From: Lysobacteraceae bacterium
GTDB taxonomy: Bacteria > Pseudomonadota > Gammaproteobacteria > Xanthomonadales > Xanthomonadaceae
Reading direction: 5' to 3'
Assembly (NCBI GenBank): GCA_023954075.1
Contig: JAMLIV010000007.1
Span: 34,325-98,324, forward strand
Length of the DNA: 64,000 bases
Below are positions 37,738 through 46,700 of this stretch, one piece after another. A program made the position numbers and the translations under genes. Position 1 is the first letter of the stretch. Each line of letters opens with the position of its first letter. A model generated the notes under the pieces. It worked only from the letters and a program-made list of their open reading frames with translations. It was not told the DNA's origin and made no database searches.

Positions 37738-38568
37738 ATGAAATGCAAGGATTTTGGTGGGCCGCTCCTGCGCGGCGGCGCGTGGAGTTTTCTGGCGCTG
37801 GGCCTGGCGGTTTGTTTCGGCCCGACCCGGGCCGGCGAGCCGGACGATCCGCTGGCCGAATATCGCGAGATGTTCGGCGACGACAATCCGGCCGAGCTGT
37901 GGGAAGTGCGCGGCGAAAGCCTGTGGCAGGCTGCGCGCGCCGAGGGCAAGAGCCTGGCCGATACCTGCGATCTGGGCCTGGGCGTGGGCAAGACCCGCGC
38001 CGCCTACGTCAAGCTGCCGCGCTATTTCGAGGACACCGGCCGGGTGCAGGACCTCGAATCGCGCCTCCTGACCTGCATGACGCGCCTGGGTGCCGACGGG
38101 GACGCGCTGGTGAAGCAGCGCTTTGGCGACGGCGACAAAAAGTCCGATCTGGAAGGCCTGGTGGCCTATCTGGTCGAGCAGTCGCGCGGCGAAACCATCG
38201 ACGTCTCGCTCGATCACCCGGAAGAACGCAAGGCCTACGAGCTGGGCAAGGCGGCCTTCTTCTACCGCGCCGGCACGCACGACTTTTCCTGCTCCACCTG
38301 CCACGACGCGCCCGGCAAGCGCATCCGGCTGCAGGAGCTTCCGCATCTGGCCACGCCGCAGGGTGCGCGCGAGGCCTACACCACCTGGCCGGCGTATCGC
38401 GTCTCGCAGGGGGAGTTTCGCACCGTCGAGTGGCGCATCGGCGACTGTTTCCGGCAGCAGCGCCTGCCCGAACTGGTCTACGGCTCACCCGTGGCGGTGG
38501 GGTTGACCCTGTTCCTCGCGCATACGGCGAACGGCGGCCAGATGGCCGCACCCGGGCTCAAGCGATGA
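37738..38568 (+). CDS. soxA: L-cysteine S-thiosulfotransferase subunit SoxA (monoheme type)
   Basis: Catalytic subunit of SoxXA, which joins thiosulfate oxidatively to the SoxY cysteine. 276 aa with a leader ending TRA|GE, one heme motif CSTCH (185-189) and the active-site cysteine-ligand motif GDCFRQQRLPE (Cys237). The N-terminal domain has Cys77 and Cys113 but no CxxCH, so it belongs to the monoheme class in which a disulfide replaces the first heme. Encoded directly before soxX. Confidence 0.94.
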   Translation: MKCKDFGGPLLRGGAWSFLALGLAVCFGPTRAGEPDDPLAEYREMFGDDNPAELWEVRGESLWQAARAEGKSLADTCDLGLGVGKTRAAYVKLPRYFEDTGRVQDLESRLLTCMTRLGADGDALVKQRFGDGDKKSDLEGLVAYLVEQSRGETIDVSLDHPEERKAYELGKAAFFYRAGTHDFSCSTCHDAPGKRIRLQELPHLATPQGAREAYTTWPAYRVSQGEFRTVEWRIGDCFRQQRLPELVYGSPVAVGLTLFLAHTANGGQMAAPGLKR

Positions 38569-38579
38569 AGGAGGCGACG

Positions 38580-39179
38580 ATGAAACTCGCGATGCTGTCC
38601 TTGCTGCTGTCGGGGATGATGCCGTGGACGCTGGCGGCCGAACCCGGTGCGGCGGACGTCAAGGCACAGATGCAGGCCTCGTTCCAGGCACGCGGCCAGG
38701 CCGGAATGGACCGGCTGGACCAGGACGCGATCCAGGCCGCGTGCTCGAACCCCGGGGGCGCGAGCGCCGAGGTCACCATGGGTCTGGCCGACGCGAGCCG
38801 CGCGGCCGTGAAGTATCCGGCGGACGGGGTTTACCTGGGCGACTGGCGGCGCGGCGAGCAGATCGCCCAGCGCGGCACCGGCCTGCAGTACTCGGACAAT
38901 CCGGGTGAACCCAACGGCGGCAACTGCTACGCCTGCCACCAGCTCGCGCCGACGGAAATCGCCTACGGCACCATCGGCCCCTCGCTCACCGGCTACGGCA
39001 AGAATCGCGGCAGCTCCGAAGCGATGCTCAAGCTGGCCTGGAGCATGGTCTACGACATGAAGGGCTACGTGCCCTGCTCGAACATGCCGCGCTTCGGTGC
39101 CAGGCAGATCCTGACGGAAGACCAGCTGCGCGACGTGATGGCGCTGCTGTTCGACCCCGATTCTCCGGTGAACCAGTAG
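38580..39179 (+). CDS. soxX: Monoheme cytochrome subunit SoxX
   Basis: Electron-accepting subunit of SoxXA, 199 aa. Signal peptide ends about TLAA|EP, heme motif CYACH is at 116-120, and the likely axial Met169 is in PCSNMPRFG. The region 25-90 ahead of the heme is the extension found in longer SoxX forms. ATG 38580 has GAAGGAGG upstream. Gene order A-X is reversed relative to the common X-A. Confidence 0.93.
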   Translation: MKLAMLSLLLSGMMPWTLAAEPGAADVKAQMQASFQARGQAGMDRLDQDAIQAACSNPGGASAEVTMGLADASRAAVKYPADGVYLGDWRRGEQIAQRGTGLQYSDNPGEPNGGNCYACHQLAPTEIAYGTIGPSLTGYGKNRGSSEAMLKLAWSMVYDMKGYVPCSNMPRFGARQILTEDQLRDVMALLFDPDSPVNQ

Positions 39180-39191
39180 GGCAGGCCGCAC

Positions 39192-40910
39192 ATGGATCTT
39201 TCGCGTCGTGAATTCGTTGGCGTTCTCGCCGCCGCCGCCGCGGCCGGCATGACTTTCGGCCGTCGTGCCCTGGCTGCCGCGGATGCGGGCGCGCTGTACG
39301 AGGCGGCAGCCTTCGGCAACGTCGGTCTGCTGCACTACACCGACTGCCATTCCCAGCTCCTGCCGATCCACTTCCGCGAGCCCTCGCAGAACCTGGGCAT
39401 CGGCAGTGCGCGCGGCAAGCCGCCGCACCTGGTCGGCGAGGCGCTGCTGAAGTTCTACGGTATCGCCCCGGGCACGGCCGAAGCGCATGCGCTGTCGTGC
39501 ATCGATTTCGTCGACGCCGCGCGGCGCTATGGCAAGGTCGGCGGATTCGCCCACCTGTCGACCCTGGTCAAGCGGCTGCGCGCCGAGCGTCCGGGCGCGC
39601 TCCTGCTGGACGGCGGTGATACCTGGCAGGGCTCGGCGCTGTCGCTGTGGACCGGCGCACAGGACATGATCGAGGCCCAGCTCGCGCTCGGCGTGGACGT
39701 GATGACCGGACACTGGGAGTTCACCTACGGTGCCGAGCGGGTGCAGGAGGTCCTCGCAGGGCCGTTCAAGGGCAGCATCGACTTCGTGGCGCAAAACGTG
39801 CGCACCGCCGACTTCGACGACGAGGTGTTCCAGCCCTTCACCCTGCGTCGAGTCAACGGCGTGGACGTGGCGGTCATCGGCCAGGCCTTTCCCTACACCC
39901 CGATCGCGCACCCGCGCCGCTTCGTCAGCGAGTGGACCTTCGGCATCCAGGAGGACCGTCTCCAGCAGGTCGTGGCGGACGCGCGCAGGGCCGGTGCCGC
40001 GGTGGTGGTACTGCTCTCGCACAACGGCATGGATGTCGACCTCAAGCTCGCCTCGCGCATCACGGGCCTGGACGCGATCATGGGCGGGCACACCCACGAC
40101 GGGATGCCGCGCCCGGTGGAAGTGAAAAATCCCGGCGGCCGCACCCTGGTGACCAACGCCGGCAGCAACGGCAAGTTCCTGGGCGTGCTCGACTTCGATG
40201 TGAAGGACGGCAAGGTGCGCGACTACCGCTACCGCTTGCTGCCGGTGTTCGCCAACCTGCTCGAACCCGATCGCGAGATGGCGGCCCTGATCGAGCGGCA
40301 CCGCGCGCCGCACCGCGCCAGGCTGGAGGAGGAACTCGCGGTCTGCGACGGCCTGCTGTACCGGCGCGGCAACTTCAACGGCAGTTTCGACCAGGTGATC
40401 CTGGACGCGCTGCGCGAGGTCAAGGGGGCCCAGATCGCCTTCTCGCCCGGCTTCCGCTGGGGTACCACGCTGCTGCCCGGCACGGCCATCACGCGCGAGC
40501 ACCTGATGGACCAGACCGCGATCACCTATCCCACCGCCACCGTCAACGAATTCACCGGCGCGCAGATCAAGGCGATCCTCGAAGATGTCTGCGACAACCT
40601 GTTCAACCCCGATCCCTATTACCAGCAGGGCGGCGACATGGTGCGCGTGGGCGGCATGAGCTATGCCTGCGAGCCGGGTGCGGCGTCGGGAAAGCGCATC
40701 AGCGACATGCGCCTGGGGGATGAGCTTGTCGACGCCGAGCGCACCTACAAGGTGGCCGGCTGGGCACCGGTCGGCGACGGCGCGACGGGAGCGCCGATCT
40801 GGGATGTCGTGGAAGAGTACCTGCGCGCGCACCGCACCCTTGCCGCGCCCGCGGTGGAGCAGCCGCGCCTGATCGGCCAGCCGGACAATCCGGGCTGGAT
40901 CGACGCATGA
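39192..40910 (+). CDS. soxB: Thiosulfohydrolase SoxB
   Basis: Dimanganese hydrolase that releases sulfate from SoxY-bound S-sulfonate groups. 572 aa, Tat leader [16 protein letters not shown]. Metallophosphatase/5'-nucleotidase motifs: LLHYTDCHSQLLP, LLDGGDTWQGS, MTGHWEFTYG, LLSHNGMDVD and GGHTHDGMP. The 5'-nucleotidase C-terminal domain follows (ITYPTATVNEFTGAQIKAIL). The stop overlaps the next start by four bases. SoxB is the marker gene of the pathway; sequence is complete. Confidence 0.97.
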   Translation: MDLSRREFVGVLAAAAAAGMTFGRRALAAADAGALYEAAAFGNVGLLHYTDCHSQLLPIHFREPSQNLGIGSARGKPPHLVGEALLKFYGIAPGTAEAHALSCIDFVDAARRYGKVGGFAHLSTLVKRLRAERPGALLLDGGDTWQGSALSLWTGAQDMIEAQLALGVDVMTGHWEFTYGAERVQEVLAGPFKGSIDFVAQNVRTADFDDEVFQPFTLRRVNGVDVAVIGQAFPYTPIAHPRRFVSEWTFGIQEDRLQQVVADARRAGAAVVVLLSHNGMDVDLKLASRITGLDAIMGGHTHDGMPRPVEVKNPGGRTLVTNAGSNGKFLGVLDFDVKDGKVRDYRYRLLPVFANLLEPDREMAALIERHRAPHRARLEEELAVCDGLLYRRGNFNGSFDQVILDALREVKGAQIAFSPGFRWGTTLLPGTAITREHLMDQTAITYPTATVNEFTGAQIKAILEDVCDNLFNPDPYYQQGGDMVRVGGMSYACEPGAASGKRISDMRLGDELVDAERTYKVAGWAPVGDGATGAPIWDVVEEYLRAHRTLAAPAVEQPRLIGQPDNPGWIDA

Positions 40911-41881
40911 CGATGCCCCGCACGCTGGCACGCGCAATGGCCGCCAGCGTTCTCTTGCTGTCGGGCTTTGCCGCATCGGAACAGCCGGACTGGGAAGCCA
41001 GCCGCATGGAGCTTCCGCTGGTGCAGGTTGGCCCGCACACCTGGGTAGTGCTCGGGCGGCTGGAGGAGGCCAGCGCCGCGAACGAGGGCTTCATCGCCAA
41101 CGCGGGTTTCGTCATCGGGGACGATGGCGTGGTGGTCTACGACACCCTGGGTTCGCCGGCGCTGGCGGACCGGATGATCCGGGAAATCCGCCGCCTGACC
41201 GACAGGCCGATCCGGCTCGCGGTGGTCGGCCACTACCACGCCGACCATTTCTACGGCATTCCCGCGCTGCGCGCCGCGGGTGCCGCGATCTGGGCCGATG
41301 ATGCGGCCAGGCTTTACCTCAATTCCGAGGCGGGCGAAGCGCGCCTCGCCGAACGCCGCGCCCAGATCGGGCGCTACCTGGGAAACGACTTCAGTCTGCC
41401 GTTGCCCGATCGCTGGATCACGGCCGATGAGGAATTCGAGATGGCCGGCGTGCAGTTCGCGCTGCATCGGCTCGGGCCGGCGCATTCGCCCGATGACCTG
41501 GCGCTTCTGGTGAAACCCGATGGCGTGCTGTTTTCCGGCGATCTGGTCTATTCGGGGCGGGTGCCCTTCATCGGCGAGGCCAATACCCGGCAGTGGCTGG
41601 ACTCCCTCGACCGGATGCTGGGCATCCCTGCGACGGTGATGGTGCCGGGGCACGGTCCCATCTCGCGCGAGCCGCAGCGCGATGCGCAGCTTACCCGTGA
41701 CTACCTGCGCTTCCTGCGCCAGAAGATGGGCGAGGCGGTGGCCAACTTCGAGTCGTTCGACGAGGCCTATGCGCGGATCGATTGGTCGCGATTTTCCGAG
41801 GTTCCCACCTTTGATGCTGCCAATCGGCAGAACGCCTACAGCGTTTTCCTGGAGATGGAACAGGAGTCTCTGGCGCAATGA
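40907..41881 (+). CDS. SoxH-like metallo-beta-lactamase-fold hydrolase
   Basis: 324-aa exported protein (hydrophobic leader residues 10-23, cleavage near FAA|SE) with the MBL zinc motif HYHADH at 109-114, a later His in GPAHSPDDLAL, the Asp of LFSGDLVYSG and His of MVPGHGP. Sox clusters often encode such an enzyme (SoxH) after soxB; its substrate is unsettled, a thiol-ester or persulfide being candidates. It overlaps soxB by ATGA and so is part of the sox operon. Ends six bases from the convergent regulator gene. Confidence 0.85.
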   Translation: MTMPRTLARAMAASVLLLSGFAASEQPDWEASRMELPLVQVGPHTWVVLGRLEEASAANEGFIANAGFVIGDDGVVVYDTLGSPALADRMIREIRRLTDRPIRLAVVGHYHADHFYGIPALRAAGAAIWADDAARLYLNSEAGEARLAERRAQIGRYLGNDFSLPLPDRWITADEEFEMAGVQFALHRLGPAHSPDDLALLVKPDGVLFSGDLVYSGRVPFIGEANTRQWLDSLDRMLGIPATVMVPGHGPISREPQRDAQLTRDYLRFLRQKMGEAVANFESFDEAYARIDWSRFSEVPTFDAANRQNAYSVFLEMEQESLAQ

Positions 41882-41886
41882 GCGGA

Positions 41887-42156
41887 TCAGGCGAACTTGA
41901 CCAGCAGGCGCGTGAGCTCGTCGGTGGAGGCGCGGATGTCTGCCGGTTGCGGGGCGTCTTCGACGTGGGCGAGCACGCTGCAGGCCAGCATCTCGTAGAA
42001 GGCCCGGTCCAGCGCGCGGCGCGCGGCAGTCATCTGGATCGCCACTTCCTCGCATTGGGCACCGCCCTGGATGAGCGCCTGGATCCCGCGCAGCTGGCCT
42101 TCGACGCGCGCCAGCCGGGTCGCCACTTTCTTGCGGTCGTCGCGTTCCTCACGCAT
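41887..42156 (-). CDS. CsoR/CstR/FrmR-family transcriptional repressor, atypical cysteines
   Basis: 89-aa all-helical DUF156 protein: RKKVATRLARVEGQLRGIQ, then QCEEVAIQMTAARRALDRAF, the family core. Cys35 aligns with the first conserved cysteine of CsoR and CstR. The position of the second Cys (C65 in M. tuberculosis CsoR, C60 in CstR) is His64 here, while Cys59 lies five residues earlier and the CsoR copper-ligand His is Ser60. It therefore should not bind Cu(I) in the CsoR way, and a persulfide-sensing role fits its place in the sox locus. ATG 42156 is preferred because GTGGAG lies seven bases upstream; ATG 42162 is too close to it. Divergent from fadL-like gene. Confidence 0.8.
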   Translation of the reverse strand: MREERDDRKKVATRLARVEGQLRGIQALIQGGAQCEEVAIQMTAARRALDRAFYEMLACSVLAHVEDAPQPADIRASTDELTRLLVKFA

Positions 42157-42355
42157 CGACATTCTCCACACAAGGTCATCGGACAGGCCGCACGCGGCAC
42201 GCGCGGCGACGATCAATTCTGGCACATCTCCCGCACCATGCGGGTTTCCGGGGGGGCGGCCTGCCGGCAATGGCACGGTGCCTTGCCCGGGGCCCGGCGT
42301 GATGAAGGAAATGCCTCATCCAGCAGCAACCATAGACAACACGAGGGGAGTCATC

Positions 42356-43666
42356 ATGGGGATCCAACGCGCAGCGAGTCTTGTTCCATTCCGGTCGATC
42401 CATCGTTCGCGTACCGCGCTGTGCATCGCGCTTCTGGTGGCCGCGACCGGCGTGCAGGCCACCGACGGGTATTTTTCACACGGCTACGGCATGAAGGCGA
42501 AGGGCCGGGGAGGGGCCTCGATCGCCATGACCGGCGATGCCTTCGGCGGTGCCAACAATCCGGCCACCATGGCGTTTGCCGGCGACCAGATCGCGCTGGG
42601 CCTGGACGCATTCAGCCCGCGCCGCGAGGCCACGCGCAGCGGGCTGGGGCCGGGGCTCGATGGCACCTCCAAAAGCGGCAGCAACTGGTTCCCCGTCCCC
42701 GAGTTCGCGTGGAACCGGATGCTGACCGAAGAGCTGGCGCTGGGCGTGACGCTCTACGGCAACGGCGGCATGAACACCGACTATCCCGGCAGCGGCTTCA
42801 ACTGCGGGCAGGGCGAGTCGAACATGCTGTGCGGCATGGGGAGCCTTGGCGTCGATCTGACCCAGCTCATCGTCGCGCCCACCGTGGCCTACCGGATCAC
42901 CCCGTCGCAGTCGATCGGCGTGTCTCCCCTGCTGGTCTACCAGCAGTTCGAGGCAACCGGCCTGCACGCCTTCGCCGGCACGCCGGGCCTTTCCGCCGCG
43001 CCGGACAAGGTCACCAACAACGGGCACGACAGCTCCACCGGCTATGGCCTGCGGATCGGCTATTACGCGGCCCTCGGTGACGCCTTCTCGCTCGGCTTCA
43101 GCTATGCCAGCAAGATCAGGATGAGTCGTTTCTCCGACTACGCCGGGTTGTTCGCCGACCGCGGCCGCTTCGATCTGCCGGAAAATTACGGATTGGGTCT
43201 GGCCTGGCATGCCGCTTCCGATGTCACGATGGCAATGGACTATGTGCGCATCGGGTACGGCAGCGTGTCCTCGATCGCCAACTCGAGCATGGCCCAGGCG
43301 CAGCTCGGGTCGGCGAACGGGCCGGGCTTCGGCTGGAAGGACGTCGACGTGTGGAAGCTCGGGCTGGAATGGGCCAGTTCACCGGAATGGACCTGGCGCA
43401 TCGGCTACAACCATTCCGACAACCCGGTCGGCGGCAGCGACGTCACCTTCAACATCCTCGCGCCGGGCGTCGTGACCGATCACCTGTCGCTGGGCTTCAC
43501 CCGCACCCTGGCGTCGGGTGGACAGCTGACCATGGCCTACACGCACGCCTTCAAGAATACCGTCCGCGGAACGTCGATCCTGCCGGCCTTCATGGGCATG
43601 ATGCCGGCCGGCACGGAAGAGATTTCCATGTACCAGGATTCGATCGGCATCCAGTACCAGTGGTGA
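42356..43666 (+). CDS. FadL/TodX-family outer-membrane transporter
   Basis: 436 aa. Signal peptide to about VQA|TDGYF, then an N-terminal plug (GYGMKAKGRGGASIAMTGDA, FGGANNPATMAFAG) and beta strands ending in an aromatic residue (DSIGIQYQW), as in OmpP1/FadL/TodX 14-stranded channels for hydrophobic compounds. ACGAGGGGAG precedes the ATG. Located at the end of the sulfur locus, divergent from the CsoR-like gene. Possible cargo is hydrophobic (fatty acid, or elemental sulfur or polysulfane); the last is speculative. Confidence 0.85.
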   Translation: MGIQRAASLVPFRSIHRSRTALCIALLVAATGVQATDGYFSHGYGMKAKGRGGASIAMTGDAFGGANNPATMAFAGDQIALGLDAFSPRREATRSGLGPGLDGTSKSGSNWFPVPEFAWNRMLTEELALGVTLYGNGGMNTDYPGSGFNCGQGESNMLCGMGSLGVDLTQLIVAPTVAYRITPSQSIGVSPLLVYQQFEATGLHAFAGTPGLSAAPDKVTNNGHDSSTGYGLRIGYYAALGDAFSLGFSYASKIRMSRFSDYAGLFADRGRFDLPENYGLGLAWHAASDVTMAMDYVRIGYGSVSSIANSSMAQAQLGSANGPGFGWKDVDVWKLGLEWASSPEWTWRIGYNHSDNPVGGSDVTFNILAPGVVTDHLSLGFTRTLASGGQLTMAYTHAFKNTVRGTSILPAFMGMMPAGTEEISMYQDSIGIQYQW

Positions 43667-43672
43667 AAGCGA

Positions 43673-43707
43673 CCCGCGGGCGTCGTGCCACGGCACGGCC
43701 CCGCGGG
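43673..43707. terminator. Nested hairpins between convergent fadL-like gene and dnaE
   Basis: Two CCCGCGGG blocks (43673-43680 and 43700-43707) flank an inner CGTGCC-AC-GGCACG stem (43684-43697), so a single compact double hairpin can form between the two stop codons. No U-run. Likely bidirectional transcript end. Confidence 0.5.
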
Positions 43708-43723
43708 CGCGACACGCCGGGAT

Positions 43724-46700
43724 TCAATGCGGCGGATTCCCCGCGCCAGGCGGGCTGGCCGGCGCGCTGCGGCCCATGACGAAGCGCACCTTCGATGCGC
43801 CTGGCACCGCGCGCAGCGCCGCCAGCAGCTCGGGCTCGGCGCGCAGCCTCATGCCCTCATCGGTGTCGATGATGCCGCGCGCGCTTTCGGTCAGGATTTC
43901 TATCGAGAGCGGCGTACGGCCGCCATTCCAGCGCGATACCGTCTCCTGAAGCGCGGTCAGCGCGCCGGGCACAGTGGCATCCAGGCTCAGGCGCACGCGC
44001 TGTGCGTGCTGGCGCACCCACTCGTTGACGTCCCAGACGCGCTTGACCCGCATGGCGGTGCCGCCGCGGAATCGATCCTCGTGCAGTTGGCCTTCCAGCA
44101 GCACGATGGCGTCGCGCACGAGCAGCTCGCCGCAGGACTGAAATACATCGGCGTAGACGGTCGCCTCGATGCGTCCGCCACCGTCTTCGAAAGCGATGAA
44201 GCAGCGGTCCGCGTTGCGCTGGTTGATCGCCACGATCTGCCCGATGAGGAGCACCTGGGTATCGCTGCCGCGCTGGAAGCGGCGCTGTTCCAGCGCGGCG
44301 TCCACGCCATCGAGGGTGCAGGTGATGGCCTCGGCCACGAGCTCGCGCACCGGATCGACCGGGTGGCCGCTGAGGTAGAAGCCGAGCACCTCGCGCTCGC
44401 GTGCGAGCCGCTCCTCCAGCGACCACTCGGGCAGCGGTGTCACCTGCGGGACGATCGGGGTCGGCTCCGCGCTGGCGCTGCCGAACAGGTCGACCTGTCC
44501 GGCCTCGCGATCACGCGCCATCTGCTCGGTGGCGCGCAGCGCATCGGGCAGCTGCGCGCGCAGCGTCGCGCGATTGGCGCCAAGGGCATCGGCCGCGCCG
44601 GCGTCGATGAGGGTCTCGTGGACCTTGCGGTTGACCCGCGGCCCGAGCCGCTGGCAGAAATCGAGCAGGTCGCGGAACGCTCCGTCTTCGGCGCGGATGC
44701 GCTCGATCTCGCGGCAGGCGTTTTCGCCCGCGCCGCGGATCGCGCCCAGGCCGTAGCGCAGGGTGCGTTCATCCACCGCGCGAAACAGGTAGCCGGAGGC
44801 ATTCACGTCCGGCGGCAGGACGGTGAGCCCGAGCGCGCGGCTTTCGCGCAGGAAGGTGATGACCTTGTCGGTGCTGTCCATGTCCGAGGAGAGCACCGCG
44901 GCCATGAACTGCGCCGGATGGTGCGTCTTGAGCCAGGCGGTCTGGTAGCTGACCAGGGCATAGGCGGCGGCGTGCGACTTGTTGAAGCCGTAGCCGGCGA
45001 ACTTCTCCATCAGATCGAAGATTTCGTCGGCGCGGGCGGCGTCCAGGCCGTTGCCCAGGGCACCCTCGCGGAAGCGGATGCGCTCCTTCGCCATTTCCTC
45101 GGGCTTCTTCTTGCCCATCGCCCGGCGCAGGAGATCGGCGCCGCCGAGCGAGTAGCCGCCCACGATCTGCGCCATCTGCATCACCTGCTCCTGGTAGACC
45201 ATGATGCCGTAGGTCTCCTTCAGGATGGACTCCACGCGCGGGTCGGGATAGGTGATGTCCTCGCGCCCATGCTTGCGTGCGACGAAGCTGGGGATCAGGT
45301 CCATCGGGCCGGGCCGGTAGAGCGATACCAGCGCGATGAGGTCCTCGAAGCGGTCCGGGCGCGCGTCCTTCAGCAGACGCTGCATGCCGGGCGATTCGAA
45401 CTGGAACACCGCCACGGTACGCGCCTGCGAAAACAGCTCGTAGGTGGCCCTGTCGCCCAGCGGGATGGCGGTGATGTCGAGCGGTTCGCTGCCCGCGCCC
45501 TGGCGCGCGCGTTCGGCGTTGATCGCCTTCACCGTCCAGTCGATCACGGTGAGGTTGCGCAGGCCGAGGAAGTCGAACTTCACCAGCCCCACGGCCTCGA
45601 CGTCGTCCTTGTCGAACTGGGTCACCACGCCGCGGTGCGCTTCCGCCTTGCCGGGCGGTTCGGCGAAGAGTGGCGAGTAGTCGGTCAGCGGCCCCGGCGC
45701 GATCACCACGCCGCCGGCGTGCTTGCCGGCGTTGCGCGCCAGGTCTTCGAGCTTGAGCGCAAGGTCGATCAGGTCGCGGATGTCGTCCTTGGTCTGGTAC
45801 AGCTCGATCAGCTCGGTGGAGACCAGTTCGGCGTTCTCGCCGGCCTTCCTGCTGCGGCCCAGCACGTCCTCCAGCCCGATGCCGAGCACGTTCGGGATGA
45901 GCTTGGCGATGGAATCGACGAAGCCATATCCCAGACCCATCACGCGGCCGCAGTCGCGGATCACGCCCTTGGCCGCCATCGTGCCGTAGGTGATGATCTG
46001 GCTGACGTGGTCGCGGCCGTATTTCTCCGCCACGTAGTCGATCACCCGGTCGCGCCCGTCGGTGCAGAAGTCGACGTCGAAGTCGGGCATCGAAACCCGC
46101 TCGGGATTGAGGAAACGCTCGAACAGGAGGCCGTAGGCGAGCGGGTCGATATCGGTGATGCGCAGCGACCAGGCCACCAGCGAGCCGGCACCCGAACCGC
46201 GCCCCGGGCCGACCGGGATGCCGTTGTGCTTGGCCCAGTTGATGAAGTCGGCCACGATCAGGAAGTAGCCGGGAAAACCCATCCGGCAAATCACGCCCAG
46301 CTCGGTTTCCAGCCGCGATTCGTAGGCGTCGCGCGTCAGGCCGCGCGGCAGGGCATGGTTGGCGAGGCGCAGCGCCAGGCCGCGGCGGCTTTCCTCGGCG
46401 ATCCACGAGTTGGCGTCGTGGCCCTCGGGTACCGGAAACTCCGGCAGGGCGTACTGGCCCAGCGTCAGCGTCAGGGTGCAGCGCCGGGCGATTTCCACGG
46501 TGTTTTCCAGCGCGCCGGGGAGGTCGGCGAACAGCGCGACCATTTCTTCGGGCGAGCGCAGGAACTGCTCGGGGCTGTAGTCGCGCGGGCGGCGCGAATC
46601 GCCCAGCACCCGCCCGGTTGCGATGCACACGCGCGCTTCGTGGGCGTCGAAGTCGGCCGCTTCGAGAAAGCGCGCGTCGTTGCTCGCCACCACGGGGCAG

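Noticed and set aside
42271..42287. Sigma-54-like promoter TGGCACG...TTGC before the fadL-like gene
   Set aside because: The distance between the GG and GC elements is one base too long for a sigma-54 site, and the GGCACGGTGCC core is equally well explained as a small palindrome.
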